From the NCBI RefSeq assembly GCF_027943255.1, contig NC_072897.1, positions 25,916,044-25,980,043 of the forward strand: a stretch of 64,000 nt of DNA, in the 5' to 3' direction. Positions within the stretch are counted from its first letter, which is position 1, and each line of letters opens with the position of its first letter. The stretch comes from Anastrepha obliqua. Its lineage: Eukaryota; Arthropoda; Insecta; Diptera; Tephritidae. The notes under the pieces were generated by a model. The model was not told the origin of the DNA, did no database searches, and worked only from the letters and a program-made list of their open reading frames with translations. Made by a program: the position numbers and the translations under genes. Shown here piece by piece: positions 1-11,648 of the stretch.

Positions 1-701
1 TGGTTTCGCGTTTTTCGATCAGGAGACAGCCAGGTAGCTTGGTGTATCTTTTTATGCTGGAATCTGGTGCTACAGACTACCATGTTTCGGGCCCCGGCGA
101 AGTCGATCAGCCTCTGTCCGTTACCGGATGTTTCGTTGTGTAGGCTGAATTTTCCGACTGTGGGACCAAAAATTCCCTCCTTGCCCACCCTGGCGTTGAA
201 GTCGCCAAGCACGATTTTTATGTCGTGGCGGGGGCAGCGCTCATAGGAACGTTCCAAGCGCTCATAGAAAGAATCCTTGATCGCATCGTCCTTCTCTTCC
301 GTCGGGGCGTGGGCGCAAATTAGCGAGATGTTAAAAAATCGCGCTTTGATGCGGATTGTTGCGAGACGCTCGTCCACCGGAGTGAACGACAGTACTTGGC
401 GACGAAGTCTCTCTCCCACAACAAATCCGACACCGAATTTGCGCTCCTTTACATGGCAGCTGTAGTAGACGTCGCAAGGTCCTATGTTTTTCTTACCTTG
501 CCCCGTCCATCGCATCTCTTGGATGGCAGTGATGTCAGCCTTTACTCTCACGAGGACATCAACCAGCCGGGCAGAGGCACCTTCCCCATTAAGGGACCGG
601 ACATTCCAGGTGCATGCCCTCAAATCGTATTCCTTATTTCGTTTGCAGGGGTCGTCATCAGTGTTGGGAGTTCTCATCCGAGGCTTTGTTGCTGTTTTCA
701 T
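1..701 (-). CDS. RTE-like non-LTR retrotransposon, endonuclease domain (partial)
   Basis: The minus strand is open from an ATG at 701 to the window edge and encodes an apurinic-endonuclease (APE) type domain, which nicks target DNA to prime reverse transcription. Visible motifs are TWNVRSLNG near residue 28, IQEMRW (catalytic Glu), ICAHAPTEEKD, and LGDFNARVG (catalytic Asp and Asn). Products of this kind are often mislabelled 'craniofacial development protein 2-like' in insects. The C-terminal SDH motif and the reverse transcriptase lie outside the window. No stop interrupts the visible 233 codons, so this part is well preserved. Assignment to the RTE group rather than a related APE-bearing clade rests on motif recall. 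Confidence 0.75.
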   Translation of the reverse strand, partial: MKTATKPRMRTPNTDDDPCKRNKEYDLRACTWNVRSLNGEGASARLVDVLVRVKADITAIQEMRWTGQGKKNIGPCDVYYSCHVKERKFGVGFVVGERLRRQVLSFTPVDERLATIRIKARFFNISLICAHAPTEEKDDAIKDSFYERLERSYERCPRHDIKIVLGDFNARVGKEGIFGPTVGKFSLHNETSGNGQRLIDFAGARNMVVCSTRFQHKKIHQATWLSPDRKTRN

Positions 702-1000
702 TGGGGGGGCTTTTTAAGTGGCGGGTCCCAAACCCAGCGCACAACCAGCTATGCTGGGATGCTTCGCCTTCTCACTTTAGCTCACTCCCGAACGGGTGTT
801 CGGAAGCTAACCAGAGGATACGTGGGCTAATCCCGGACGTTGTGAGCTGCTTGAACCATATGTAGAAGAATCGTCCTGGCCACTCCCAAGTGAATGGCGA
901 TCAGTAACTTTCCCCACTTGCGTGGACTTCTACACATGGAACCATCCTCCTATGGAGATTGACCAAGTCAAAATATAGATGTCTAGAATACGGCCAAATG
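702..1000 (-). other. Probable 5' untranslated region of the RTE-like element
   Basis: Sequence directly upstream of the endonuclease ATG on the minus strand. It has no open frame of note and is less AT-rich than its surroundings, as expected for a transcribed element leader. The exact 5' end of the element is not defined by a target duplication that I can see. Confidence 0.35.
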
Positions 1001-1107
1001 TTGCGCAACTGTGCTAGTGCATTAAATAGATCTAAGTAGTGCAGGAATGCGGTGTTGGGTGCTCTGCGAGACCTACAGAAGGGAGAACATCAACCATATT
1101 ACAGGAA

Positions 1108-1187
1108 GCTATAGGTGCTCTGCTATAGCGGCCTCGGTAGTCTACCATTCCAGAGGTTGTGGGTTCGAATCCCACGTAAAGCACAGC
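1108..1187 (+). repeat. tRNA-like SINE head
   Basis: Contains a good B-box (GGTTCGAATCC) inside a perfect 5-bp T-stem (GTGGG/CCCAC) and an A-box-like TAGCGGCCTCGG upstream. The outer ends GTGCTCT and AAAGCAC can pair at six of seven positions. The anticodon arm does not fold convincingly, so this is a tRNA-derived RNA polymerase III promoter of a SINE rather than a working tRNA. The CTACCATTCC block before the B-box recurs in the SINE-like repeat at 21250. Confidence 0.45.
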
Positions 1188-1189
1188 CC

Positions 1190-1706
1190 TCGCATTTTAC
1201 CAAACTTACCTACTTTCCTAATTTCTATAAAAAAATAAAAAATTCCTCAACCCCAGCAACCTTATCTTTCCAATCCTTACTCCCGCACAAAGTCAGCGCA
1301 TTACTTGCATTGTGGCTGCTAAAGCAAGCAAAAAAATAAAGAAAAAGACTCAGTTACACATTGTACCAGTGGCGCCAGCAAGAGGAAGCGGGCAATCGCG
1401 GTATTAGCGCAGACACACCAAATTTAGCGAAGTCCTCAACCATCTGTGCGATCCTCATGACAGAAAAATTTGACACACAGATAGCGCATCAAACAGTAAG
1501 AAGGCGTTTTTCCTAAGCACCGACAGGTGGGCATTCCCATTACTTAGTACTGCTAGCGGCAGGCTAATCACCTACCCTGTCAGAAAGCAAATAGATTAAT
1601 GAAACCAACGCAAGACTGAGTCTTGTCGAGGCCCTATGCAGCCGAGTGGAGTGAAAAAGGAAAAAAAATGGCCTGCATTCAGGAGAGCTCTAACAAATAA
1701 AAGCAA
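1190..1706. other. Non-coding, probable retroelement leader remnant
   Basis: No gene seen. The part 1347-1640 resembles, from memory, untranslated sequence that accompanies RTE-like endonuclease elements in flies (for example the GCATCAAACAGTAAG stretch near 1488), but it has no coding capacity and its boundaries are unclear. Confidence 0.25.
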
Positions 1707-1947
1707 ATAAGAATTGTTCCGATAAAACTTAACCACTGTGAGGCCGCCTAGGACATATTATCACAAAGAGTTAAAGAAATTAGAGCAGATATTGCCATTA
1801 TAAGTCAGTCCTTCAGGTGTGCAGATGATTTTAACGCCTGGGGCAGCCGACGCACAAATAAAGAAGGATAAATGCTCCATCTGCTCCACTCCACATGACT
1901 GTTCTCAATAGCGTGTAAACTTTCGCCTACCATAAGATGGAAATGGT
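1707..1947 (+). pseudogene. R1-like non-LTR ORF2, endonuclease N-terminal relic
   Basis: Translation in one frame gives the start of an APE endonuclease: IVPIKLNHCEAA, then a stop (TAG), then SQRVKEIRADIAII. This is the usual N-terminus of R1-clade ORF2, with the catalytic Asn in LNHC. It jumps directly to DDFNAWGS, the catalytic Asp-Asn block that normally lies about 100 residues later, so an internal deletion is inferred. The reading is cut at 1948 by a mariner insertion and resumes at 3261. Together with 3261-4811 and 6213-6790 it forms one dispersed R1-like copy. Confidence 0.6.
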
Positions 1948-1949
1948 TA

Positions 1950-3258
1950 CAGGGTGAACGATATGAGGTGTTTCCAACATCACACTGCTTGTATCTGTAA
2001 AACAGCTCATGACATCAATGTCATAATTGTTCTAGTGACAGTTCAATATATTGTTTATAAGCCATCAAAAGCATTTGCGTCTCAGTTTTGTTGATTTTTT
2101 TTTTTGATGGGATTCAAACGTAATAGTGGTATTGCGTTATATTTGGCTGGAAAATCAGAACCGGCCATTGTTCGTGAGCTCAGTCACCTCAAAGTTAATA
2201 AAATGTTTGTGTATCGTACTATAAAACGTTGCAATGATACTGGTAGCATTGCGAAACGCTATGAAGGTGGACCAAAAAAACCGCAAGAATGCCGAAAATG
2301 GTTTGGAAAGTGAAGGTTCGACTTGCACGAAATCCACGTCGAAGTGGAAGAAAAATGCCCAAAGAACTGAAAATATCGCAAGACAGCATTCGACGCATAT
2401 TGAAAAATGAGCTCAAGCTCAAGGCTTACAAGTTCCAAAAAGCACACGATCTTTCACCCCAGCAAAAAAAAAGTTCGATGCGAAAGAGCAAAGGAGTTGT
2501 TGCGCTTGCACGAACGTAGCGAATTTCCTAACATTGTGTTTTCTGATGAAAAAAATGTTCCAAATGAGCAGTTCATAAACACTCAAAACGATCGTGATAA
2601 CTTGACCGAACGCCCATACGAGAATTTGAGCCTACGTATGGCCACTCGAAGCAATTTCCCATCGCAAGTAATGGTTTGGTCCGCAGTGACAGCTTATGGA
2701 CGCTCTCCAATCGTTTTTATCGAGCCTGGTGTCAAAGTGAATGCGACTTATTATCGGGAAAATATTTTAGAAGCTGGTTTAGAGCCGTGGACACGCAAAC
2801 ATCTCGGTCGTAGACCATGGACGTTCCAACACGACTCGGCACCGTCTTATAAAGCTCGTGTGAACCAAGAATGGTTAAAATCATGTTCCATACTTCATTT
2901 CGTCCACACAATGGCTTTCGAATTCGCCAGACGCAAATCCGATGGACTACTCCATCTGGTCCATTTTGGAGAGCAAGGTGAGGACTAAAAAATATGCCAG
3001 TATGGATGCGCTGAAAAAAGCGATTATACGAGAATCGGCCAGAATACCTCAAGATCACATTCGTGCAGCATGCAACTCATTTTTTGACCGTTTGAAGGCT
3101 ATAGTCAAGGCTAAAGGTGGTCATATCGAGCTAAAGTGAATATATGTTAAAATTGTAATCATTTTTGAACAATTTTGTCTTTTAAATCAATAAAAACTAA
3201 TTTCACACAAAAAAGATATGATGTTTTGAATAGGTAACACTTCATATCGTTCTCCCTG
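1950..3258 (+). mobile_element. maT-like Tc1/mariner element (DD37D type)
   Basis: Imperfect terminal inverted repeats of about 28 bp begin CAGGGTGAACGATATGA at 1950 and, on the other strand, CAGGGAGAACGATATGA ending at 3258. TA dinucleotides flank both ends (1948-1949, 3259-3260), the standard target duplication for this superfamily. The 1309-bp length fits an autonomous copy. It sits inside the endonuclease region of an R1-like element, which resumes immediately after the right TA, so it is the younger of the two. Confidence 0.85.
2107..3139 (+). pseudogene. maT-like mariner transposase, frameshifted
   Basis: Transposase of the IS630/Tc1/mariner superfamily, which cuts and pastes the element at TA sites. 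It shows an N-terminal helix-turn-helix region, then VFSDEKN (first Asp near 2540), FQHDSAPSYKARVNQEW (second Asp near 2838) and SPDANPMDYSIW (third Asp near 2942), about 36-37 residues apart. The frame changes near 2283, near 2465 and again near 2878, where one base appears inserted after the tryptophan-leucine-lysine triplet. Function is lost. The C-terminal RAKGGH-type ending is still visible (KAKGGHIELK). Confidence 0.8.
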
Positions 3259-3260
3259 TA

Positions 3261-4811
3261 TTAGCCTGGCAAATGATTTCCTTGTTCAAAAGATCAAATG
3301 GAGGGTGAGTGAGAGCTACACCCACAGTGATCATCAAGCTATCATAATGGATATTACTGAAAGGAGGCTTAAAATTGCACCCAAGCTGACAGGTCCAAAG
3401 TGGAAGGACGAGAAGCTTGATAGCGAAGTAATAAAATATATGATTGAGCAACTTCAGCCCCCTGCTGGTTCTGCCGAGAATAGGAAGAAACTCGTTGTAG
3501 AAGGACTAATAGAAGCTTGTGATGCATCCATGCCTAGGCAAATAATGCGCCAACACATATATCCTTGCTACTAGTGGAACAAAAACTTCAAATCACTAAG
3601 ATCTCAATGCCTCCGCGCTAGACGCAAGATACAGCGCAGTAGAGAGACATCCGAATTTGTTGAAAATGTTCAAAATCTCAGCCAGGTGAGCGCTAAAAAA
3701 TCCATTAAAACTAGCAAGCAAGAGAGTTTCAAAAAGCTTTGTAAGGAAGCCGATATCAACCCCTGGGCACCGCCTACCGGGTGGTATTATCCAAAGCGAA
3801 AAGTGTACACACACCCCAAATTTCTTGCTCAGTGAGGTTCCGTTATGTTAATATAATATGTTACTACTCTCTTCTCTCAAAGATCTGAAAACATATTAAC
3901 ATCCTGCATACCACACGAAGCAGTTGACATCCGTCGTGTCACAGAACAAGAACTGAAAGCGTCGCGTTATATTATAAAATAAAGACTAGGAATGTTCCAG
4001 GTGTAGATGGTATATCAAATAAAGCCCTGAAATTAGCGATTTCCAAACGTCCAGACGTATTTCTAGCAGTATTTTAAACCTGCCTTAACGAAGGAACTTT
4101 CCCAAAGAGGGGGAAGAAGCAAACACCTGAGCTTTTACCCAAGGACAACAAAACGCCTGACGAACCCGAGTCTTGCCGACCAATGTGTCTACTGGACAAA
4201 ATGGGGGAAATTCTGGATAGAATTAGTTGCGACAGGTTGTCATCTTTCACTGAAGAGAAAGGTATTCTATCCACATACCAGTTTGGCTTCAGGAAATCCC
4301 GCTTAACAGTGGATACTATCAAATGCGTGGTAGATTTAGCAACAGAAGCCATTGAAGGCAAGAGATGGCGCGGCGGGAGATGGAATACTGCGCTATGGTA
4401 ACTCTAGACGTTAGAAACGCGTTTACCACAGCTAGCTGGCAGCGTATACTAGAAACCCTCGCAAAATTAGGGCCGTCTAGTCACGGACCCTAAACTGAGG
4501 TTCAGAAGTGATAGATATATCGTGAACGGAAGGGTTCCTCAAGGATCAGTTCTAGGCCCACTGCTATGCAACTTAATGTATGATGGGGTTCTAAGACTGG
4601 ATATGAACCCTAGAACTATAGTCATTGGATTCGTGAATGACATCGCGGTGGTAATGGTAGCAAAGCAAATCCAGCAATTGAGAGGATCGCTAGCGAATCA
4701 GTAAGCAGGATCAAGACTTAGCTAAGGTGTATGAAGTTGGAATTTGCTGAGCCTAAGACCGAGGTAGTCCTAATAAGCACCAGAAAGATAGTAGAAACTA
4801 TGAATGTTAAT
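3261..4811 (+). pseudogene. R1-like non-LTR ORF2, endonuclease end and reverse transcriptase relic
   Basis: Begins with the end of the APE domain (WRVSESYTHSDHQAI, with the SDH catalytic motif near 3330). It continues through a linker into the reverse transcriptase: NVPGVDGISNKAL near 3990, QFGFRKSRLTVDTI near 4280, RVPQGSVLGPLL near 4530 and FVNDIAVV near 4630. The last replaces the usual F/Y-A-D-D catalytic box, so the enzyme would be dead even without the numerous stops and frameshifts. The copy is split at about 4812 by a LOA-like insertion and continues at 6213. The R1 clade call rests on the VPQGSVLGP and F-A-D-D-I-A style of the RT. Confidence 0.7.
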
Positions 4812-6212
4812 GTTAGGACTAAGTTGGGGTCTCTCCCCATCTATCGTATACTGGCTGTACACGGCAATTGTCAGACCTATCCTAACATACGGCATATTAG
4901 TATGGTGGCCAGCTTTAGATAAATTATACATTAAAAGAACCATGGCACACGTACAAAGAATGGCCAGTCTTTGCATCTGTGGGGCCCTCAGAACCACACC
5001 CACAGATGCACTAAATATCATGCTTAACATTTTACCAATAGAGCAGTACGGTAAGCAAACCGCTGCCAAAGCAACTCTCAGACTAAGAGAAATCGGCCTA
5101 CTCAGAACGAACCGAAGAGGACACTCCTCAATTTTAGAACAATTCCCCTGCATTCCCAACACAACGGATTTCTGTAGGACCAAGGACATCAATTTTAATA
5201 AATCCTTCGTCACAGTATTTCCTTCCAAAGAGGAATGGGACAACGGGCTCATTGTTAAGATAAATGACTTAAACATCTACACAGATGGCTCAAAACTGGA
5301 TAATAAAGTAGGTGGAGGGGTCTACTCCGACAAACTCGGAGTACGCCAATCATTTCGCTTACCTGATCATTGCAGTGTATTTCAGGCGGAAGTCACTGCC
5401 ATAAAAGAGGGGCTTAAAGAAATAAAAACGAGAGTATTATCCACAAATGAAATCTTCATTTACTCGGACAGTCAAGCAGCAATAAAAACGCTGGAATCAA
5501 AAACGCACTCGTCAAAAACAGTTCTAGAATGTTTTAAACTACTAGATGACGTATCTAAGTGCTACAAGGTGCACCTTATCTGGGTACCAGGCCACAGGGA
5601 CATTCCAGGAAATTGTAAGGCGGATGAACTTGCAAGAGCCGGTACAACGCTCGATCTCAAACCGGATAAGGCGCTGATACCCATGCCTATAGCCACTTGT
5701 AAATTACTTATAGACAGGGAAACCATCAAAACGGTAAATACAATCTGGCAAAACCTCACAACATGCGAACTAAGCAGACAGACATGGCCGAACTGGAACA
5801 GCGGTCGATCGAAGATCTTGCTAAGATTCAACAGGGAATCTATAAGAAAAATGATAGGTGTATTAACAGGTCATTGTTTAATAGGCAGCCACGCTAGAAG
5901 GTTAGGACTACCTTACTTCGATTTCTGTAGAAGCTGTCTAAATACAGAAGAAGAGGAAACAGTCAGACACCTTTTATGTGAGTGTGAAAGCCTAGCTAGA
6001 GAAGGCTGCGCACCCTCGATACAGCATTTCTAACCGATGTAGCGGATATAGCGCATCTAAAACTAACGAAGCTCTGCTCGTTTATTAAAGCAACCGGATG
6101 GTTTGAAAGGGAACACGTAGAGTAAGGATAAGCTCCAGTGGTATCACAATGGACCTGCCGAAGGTCTAAGTGTGTCTCACGACAACCACCCTACCTACCT
6201 ACCTACCTACCT
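4812..6212 (+). mobile_element. 5'-truncated LOA-like non-LTR retrotransposon
   Basis: A separate element inside the R1-like relic. It lacks endonuclease and RT and starts in the RT-RNase H linker, the typical outcome of incomplete reverse transcription. Its 3' end has the same layout as the full-length relative at 38390-43780 (GGTATCACAA shortly after the stop) and finishes in (CTAC)n at 6189-6212. R1-like coding sequence resumes directly afterwards. The left boundary is approximate to within about ten bases. Confidence 0.7.
4816..6124 (+). pseudogene. LOA-like ORF2 C-terminus with RNase H domain
   Basis: Open for most of its length. It carries YWLYTAIVRPILTYGILVWW (thumb/linker) and an RNase H domain with IYTDGSKLD near 5275 (first Asp), FQAEVTAI (Glu), IYSDSQAAI near 5460 (Asp) and the PGHRDIPGNCKADELA block near 5590 (final His and Asp). 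A Cys-His region follows (CRSCLNTEEEETVRHLLC). RNase H would degrade the RNA strand during retrotransposition. A frameshift near 5995 puts the last 40 residues in another frame, which ends at 6122-6124. It is related to, but clearly diverged from, the copy at 41026-43692. Confidence 0.75.
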
Positions 6213-6790
6213 GGGACCTTTAACTATTAGTTCAAAACCCGCCTTAAATACCTAGCAGTGATGATTGACAGTCGTTTAAACTTCAAGACGCACCTGGAAT
6301 ATGCTGTAAAGAAGACATCGAGTGTGCAGTCCTGTCTGTCGCGAATACTGCCAAAGAACGGCGGACCTAGCCAAAGCAACATAATACTATTGATATCAGG
6401 GTAGCCCACTCGGTTCTTTTATATGCTGCACCTATCAGGGCTGATGCATTGAACATAAATAGCTACATAAAAACAGTGATAGCTGTCTATCGGCTAAGCG
6501 CTTTCCGGAATATCTGCGGCTTCCGTACAATTTCGGACGATGCTTCCTTCGTTGTAGCAGGAGAAGTCCCCGTAGACATTTTGGTGAAAGAAATGCAGAG
6601 ATGCGGAGAAAATTTTACGGATTTTATGCTAAAATCGGGTGATAACTGGACGCGAATTTGCGCGCATGCAAAATATATCCACAATGATAACTAGCAGCCC
6701 CATGAGGTAATTCCCTTTTGGACAGTTCCGCAGGGAGGGTGGTAGATAGTGGAGAGATATTTAGTAAGTAGGTGTAGCTGTGAAGCTGCA
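6213..6790 (+). pseudogene. R1-like non-LTR ORF2, C-terminal relic (continuation)
   Basis: Resumes the R1-like frame interrupted at 4812: KPALKYLAVMIDSRLNFKTH, then HSVLLYAAPIRADALN and NICGFRTISDDA, the conserved post-RT region of R1-clade proteins. It decays through stops near 6400 and ends around 6690-6790 in sequence resembling the usual acidic/aromatic C-terminus. It confirms that the LOA-like segment 4812-6212 is an insertion. Confidence 0.65.
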
Positions 6791-6824
6791 AGTCGTGCAT
6801 ACTGGTATGCTGGTATAGCAGTAC

Positions 6825-7850
6825 TCATGAGAGTTTCCTCTTCACGGGCGTCAACCTGAAAAAAAAAACCTTCACACGATTAAGTGACTCAGCTACTGCA
6901 GCATACACGGTTTCAATCGAGGTTGAAGTATCTGCTCGAACCAAAGATTGTTTCACACTTTCCAAAATTTTGTGACGTCTTCTACAGGCCATGCTCTCTA
7001 ATTCTGACCACAAACTGTAGTCCAATGGATTCAGATCTGGGCTTCAACACAGCGAAGCCTCCCGAAAATGTTGTTTTTAGCCACTTCTGGGTGGTTTTTG
7101 TCTTAGGGGCAGGAGCGGCTTCTTTCTGGAAGATGCAACGCTCTCCAGTGAAGAGGTACTGCTCAACTGCTTCATCACGCCTTCTAAGACATCCTTACGG
7201 TAGACTTTTGCCCCAGTTTAACCCCTTTTTCGCAGAAATTAATAGATGCAACGCCTTTAGAATACACTCCCTACCAAACCATTACGGAGACTGGATGGTG
7301 GCCACGCTGAACCCTTGAAGCAACCTTTTTTTCATCTTTAGAAGTTTTAGCTTAGATTTTGTCGTTTTGATTATTAAAAACTTCTTCAAGAATGGAAATT
7401 TTTTCATCTGTGATAATAATATTTTCATGTCTGTTGACGCGTGAAGCTGTTTACATCTGTCGAGTCTAATTTTCTTCAAGCGCGTGGCCAAAAGATGACC
7501 AATTGAGCGACGGAAGGTTTTCATGTAGAGATCATCTCTAATTAGTTTTGAGTTGGGTCTGGTCGATACATTTATCTCCCTGGGCATGATTTTCTGCTTT
7601 CTAAGAGGGGTTTCTGTGAATTCTTTCTCGAACGGCTTTTATGGCTGCAGTGGTTCGGATCATGCGAGGAAGGCCACTTCTTTATCTGTTTCTCATTTCA
7701 GACGTCTGGGGTAAACAAACATTCTCGAAATGTTAAGTTTTTTTCAGCAGTTCGTAAATCTCACTTGCACTTTTACCACACTTACATAATGCAATTACTG
7801 CAATGCGATTTTCCTTAGCTCCGACTCAGATGTTAACACGCTAGATTTAC
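6825..7850 (-). pseudogene. Tc1/mariner-family transposase relic
   Basis: On the minus strand, pieces of a mariner-superfamily transposase appear in order: an N-terminal CGKSASEIYELL stretch near 7770, a helix-turn-helix part (RLIRDDL-like, near 7540), DRCKQLH, TDEKISILEE near 7420 (first Asp), KTKTTQKWL near 7100 and NPMDYSLWSELESM near 7025 (third Asp). The second catalytic Asp appears replaced (QKEAAPAP). Many frame changes and stops show long decay. Terminal inverted repeats could not be identified. It is a different lineage from the element at 1950. Confidence 0.6.
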
Positions 7851-9918
7851 CCTGAAACTGAGTATAATTTATGGTTAGACAATGGGCCTCTTCTTTTCGC
7901 CAAGAGTTAGCAAGTGGCGAATAGATGAAACAACATATGCTGGCAACCAGGGAAGGAAGCTTCATTAAATAAAATGTGTTGATAAGGCAGTGCGTATAAT
8001 GAGCTACAGCCATATCCGGTAGCGGCGAATCTCACTCGATAACTTTGTTGTCACTTTCGCATGCAAATTTTTCGTCAAGTTAGTCGAGCATAGAGATATC
8101 AAGTGGGGAAATGACGAATAGAAGAGGTCTAATGCATACGGACAAAAGCAAAAATAACGGAACTTGTAAAAATAATGACAGAACTTATGGTAAGGCTAAG
8201 CAATATGTACAGAGCGGCGGGCACTCGCCATGACAAAAATTCACGCTTCTCCAAATGATGGCTGCGTCATGGAAATGGGTTCGTTTTATGAATGGACCAG
8301 CTTTGCATTGAGAAATTTTTGGATACAATATATTTTAGAATACAGTACAGTACCTTCAAGAATTGAGTAGGTATAGCAGTACAGTATGCCAGTACTGGAA
8401 CCCCTTGCCACTCAAGTATGAAAAAATTCGGTATCATGTGGAATGAGCAGGGAATTGAAAAATATGGCATGCTGTGGTGCAAATAAAGCATATATTTGAA
8501 AGTACTTTCACATATGCATTAATTACCAGTAAATCCACAAAATTAACCTGCCCGTTCAATATGGCTAGAGAATAGCTAATTTAATTGTGCAATTAGCTGC
8601 TAATAATAAACAATTGGTGGAAATCCCTAAACGACGATTACTGAGGTTTCAAAAAATTATGGCAGCAATACGCATTCGAAATTCGATATTAAATTTTATA
8701 ATAATAAGAGGACACACGTCTAAGGACACACGCTTGTTTTTCTGTTATATGAATGCGTAGTTAATAATACCTAACAAACATTTTATTAGAATTGTGTCTA
8801 CAAACCTGTTTTCTTTGCCGGCATCCATCTTATTTAGTTTTTACTTTGACGTTTTTGTTTACATGCGTAAAAATAATGATCTATTATATTACACAGAAAA
8901 CACAGGATAATCTCAGATTTTGGGAGAGAAAACTTGCTTTTTAATTACGGATTGGGAGTTAAGCACGAAAAAGTAGATCATCTACTTATATGTGAACGTA
9001 TTATTAGAGGTCGTTGATGTGTGAGTTCGATCTGTAGGTTTGATGCGTGAGGTCGTTTTTGATTGCTTCATTGAGTTAGTACTTACCTCAATGATTGCTT
9101 TTTTTGTAAGATCCCTAAATGCTTGCCACCAGGTTCAAATCTTAGGACCGGCATATTCGTACATTCACTTTTTATTTTTCATTCAAATTGTATCCTTTTG
9201 ATATTTATTTTACTCAAAAATCTGCATAAAAAGTACAAACGTTATTTTAAATTATGTTATTACATTATTTATTAAAATATATGCATTTATATAGATCCCA
9301 CACATATACATATGTGCGTACATATGTATATAAAATGCTAACTTCGCAGTATAGAAATGTTTCGAATTTTGCAAATGGTGATATTTTTGCTGGGGCGAAT
9401 GCGTGCCGGTACATAGATATTATATGTATGCCGACTTATATTTATGTACGTACATATGTATGTATGGAATAGGGATAGGGAAATATTGTAAGTGCGTTTG
9501 TTTTTCTACGTTCCCATAAGAATGATGATATTTCGTATGCACGTATATACATACATACATATACATGAATACATATGGGCATTTCTCCAATGTCGAATGC
9601 GACATTCGTACGCATTCAAAGTGTTGTTTTAACAAAAGGCGAAAGCTATAGCACTTGATTAGCACTATGATTGGTGCTAAGGTTGATTTTGGGAAATTGT
9701 TCGTTTTCAAGATAATTACAAAAAATCAAGCCATTCGCATACGACAAAAACAGAAGTCGCTTTCAAAGCAAAAAAATAAAACACTTTTTTCAGCGAAACC
9801 TGAAGAAATATATTAATGCGACTAATTTTTAAATGTTATGCATTGATGTATCTTAATAATGCTTTTTATTTTATTAAAAAATATTAAGTAGTTTATTTTT
9901 TATTTAATTTTAATCACT
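7851..9918. other. AT-rich stretch without recognisable genes
   Basis: No coding signal beyond chance frames. It contains short ATGTAC/TACATATG-type microsatellites at about 9270-9330 and 9440-9580 and an ATGTCGAATGCGACAT near-palindrome at about 9590. The microsatellites explain the apparent open frames here. Confidence 0.5.
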
Positions 9919-9950
9919 GTCGCACGCGACATGTCGCATGCGACATTTTG
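9919..9950. repeat. Palindromic TGTCGC motif pair, left
   Basis: Two adjacent imperfect palindromes, TGTCGCACGCGACA and TGTCGCATGCGACA. A matching AATGTCGCACGCGACAT lies at 13341-13357 and a decayed copy near 13174. They bracket the SHGKG gene relic and may be terminal inverted repeats of the element that carried it. No matching target duplication was seen. Confidence 0.35.
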
Positions 9951-11648
9951 TTCCATCATACTTTTTATGTTTATTTTTTTACTTCTTATGTAATTAGACA
10001 TGCAAAAGATGATTATAAATGATTTTTAATATATTCAATATATTTATTTTCAGAACCAAAATTATAAACTTAACGAAATATCTTCAATAAAGAATAACAA
10101 AAATCAGTATATTAATCTTATATACTATGTAAAAACAAAGAACGGAAACTAATTTAATTGAGAATAGTATTACTAATGTCAAATAAAGTTCCTTTAAGGG
10201 AATATGCAGTCTTAGCTGCTTCCAACTATTGGCCATCGCAACAAAACGAATGCAACTGGGATATAACTGGAATAATTTTTGCTTCCTTCCATTTTTCGTC
10301 CAACTTATAAAGAAGAGACAAATTTTCAATTTGAGCAGATGGCATAAAATACATTTTAATTCCATTTGTGTTGTTGTGTGCACATTGATAAAACGATAGT
10401 GCTTCTGGTAAAAAAACGTTTTTAGATTTTGTTATTTGCCACACTTTTCTTTTAATGACGGTTCCAACTCCATCAACGGCTCCCTTTCCGTGAGAACTAG
10501 CAAAAAAATTCCATTCCATATATATACATCCAATTTGTTTAATAATGTCATTCAAGTTTTGGTGCGTCAACCTATAATTCTCGGCAAAATCAATTTGAAG
10601 AAGGAGCTCGGAAGGCTTTAAGTTAATTTTTGTTTCCTGAAAATATTTTTGCTAAGCTCTTTTTACAAAAAAATGGGTTTTAAATGATGGGAATTTAGTT
10701 TCCGTTTCAGTGACTAACTCAGATAAAGTTGAAGTTGTATTTGACAGAGCTATGTAGTTATCTATTTAACGCCATTGTTGCCAGTTGACTTCATCTTCCA
10801 TATTAGCCAAATATGCAAGAGGAATAAATTGATCTTTTAAATATGTTCGGCACTTCTTACAGTTACTTGTCGTGCAATATTCATTCTGAATATCGCAGCA
10901 AACTGCTTTAAGAAATGTTTCAAAATCTCTGGGAAAAGATGGAATACTTTTCGAGCAGCTTTCCAAAAGAAAGCCGAAATTTGCATGATACATGCAAACA
11001 CACATATTGTGCGGCATTTTATTCACTAACTGGACATGGCGAGGTCGCATTTTAAAAAAAGTTGATTTGCCTACCTCTTCACTGGGAAAATCTTTTTTAA
11101 ACAACTCATATGATTCAGACACCGTCATTAACATAAAGCGCTTAGCTACTAATTTGCCTTCAATTATAATGGTATCTTTCTTTCCCGAAGCTTGCACACT
11201 AACATTATCATTCTGATAAAAAGCATTGATGGCATTAATTAGGCTTTCTTGCACGGTTCTGCTGGATTGGTTAAGGTTTCTCTTTTCTTCAAACTGCTTA
11301 TATTTTTTACCAGGACTTCAAGAACTTTTAGCCTTCTGTGCATGTCTTTTGGCATCGCTTTCTCCACTTTTTTAACAGCTTTTGCCAAGGTTTGTCTACA
11401 TTCGTAAGATGCTTTGACGTGCATATGACATTCCATTTTCTAAGAGTTTTTGGCGGCTCTCTCGTTGTCGTATGCGATTATATTTCCGTTTTTCTTGAAT
11501 TATCAGGCATGTTCTGAAAATTGCGCGATTTTAATTCGGATCCGAAATGACAATTCGTACGATTTTGTTTTGGGTGTTCTGTAATTCGTCCGATTTCATT
11601 TAAATTCGAATTTAAGTTATGCGAAAATATTGCCCGAAAAGGATTTGC

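Noticed and set aside
1108..1187. A functional tRNA gene
   Set aside because: The A- and B-boxes and T-stem are good, but no proper anticodon stem-loop forms; a SINE head fits better.
9254..9710. Small open frames rich in Tyr, His and Met
   Set aside because: They coincide with TACATA/ATGTAC microsatellites and have no other coding support.
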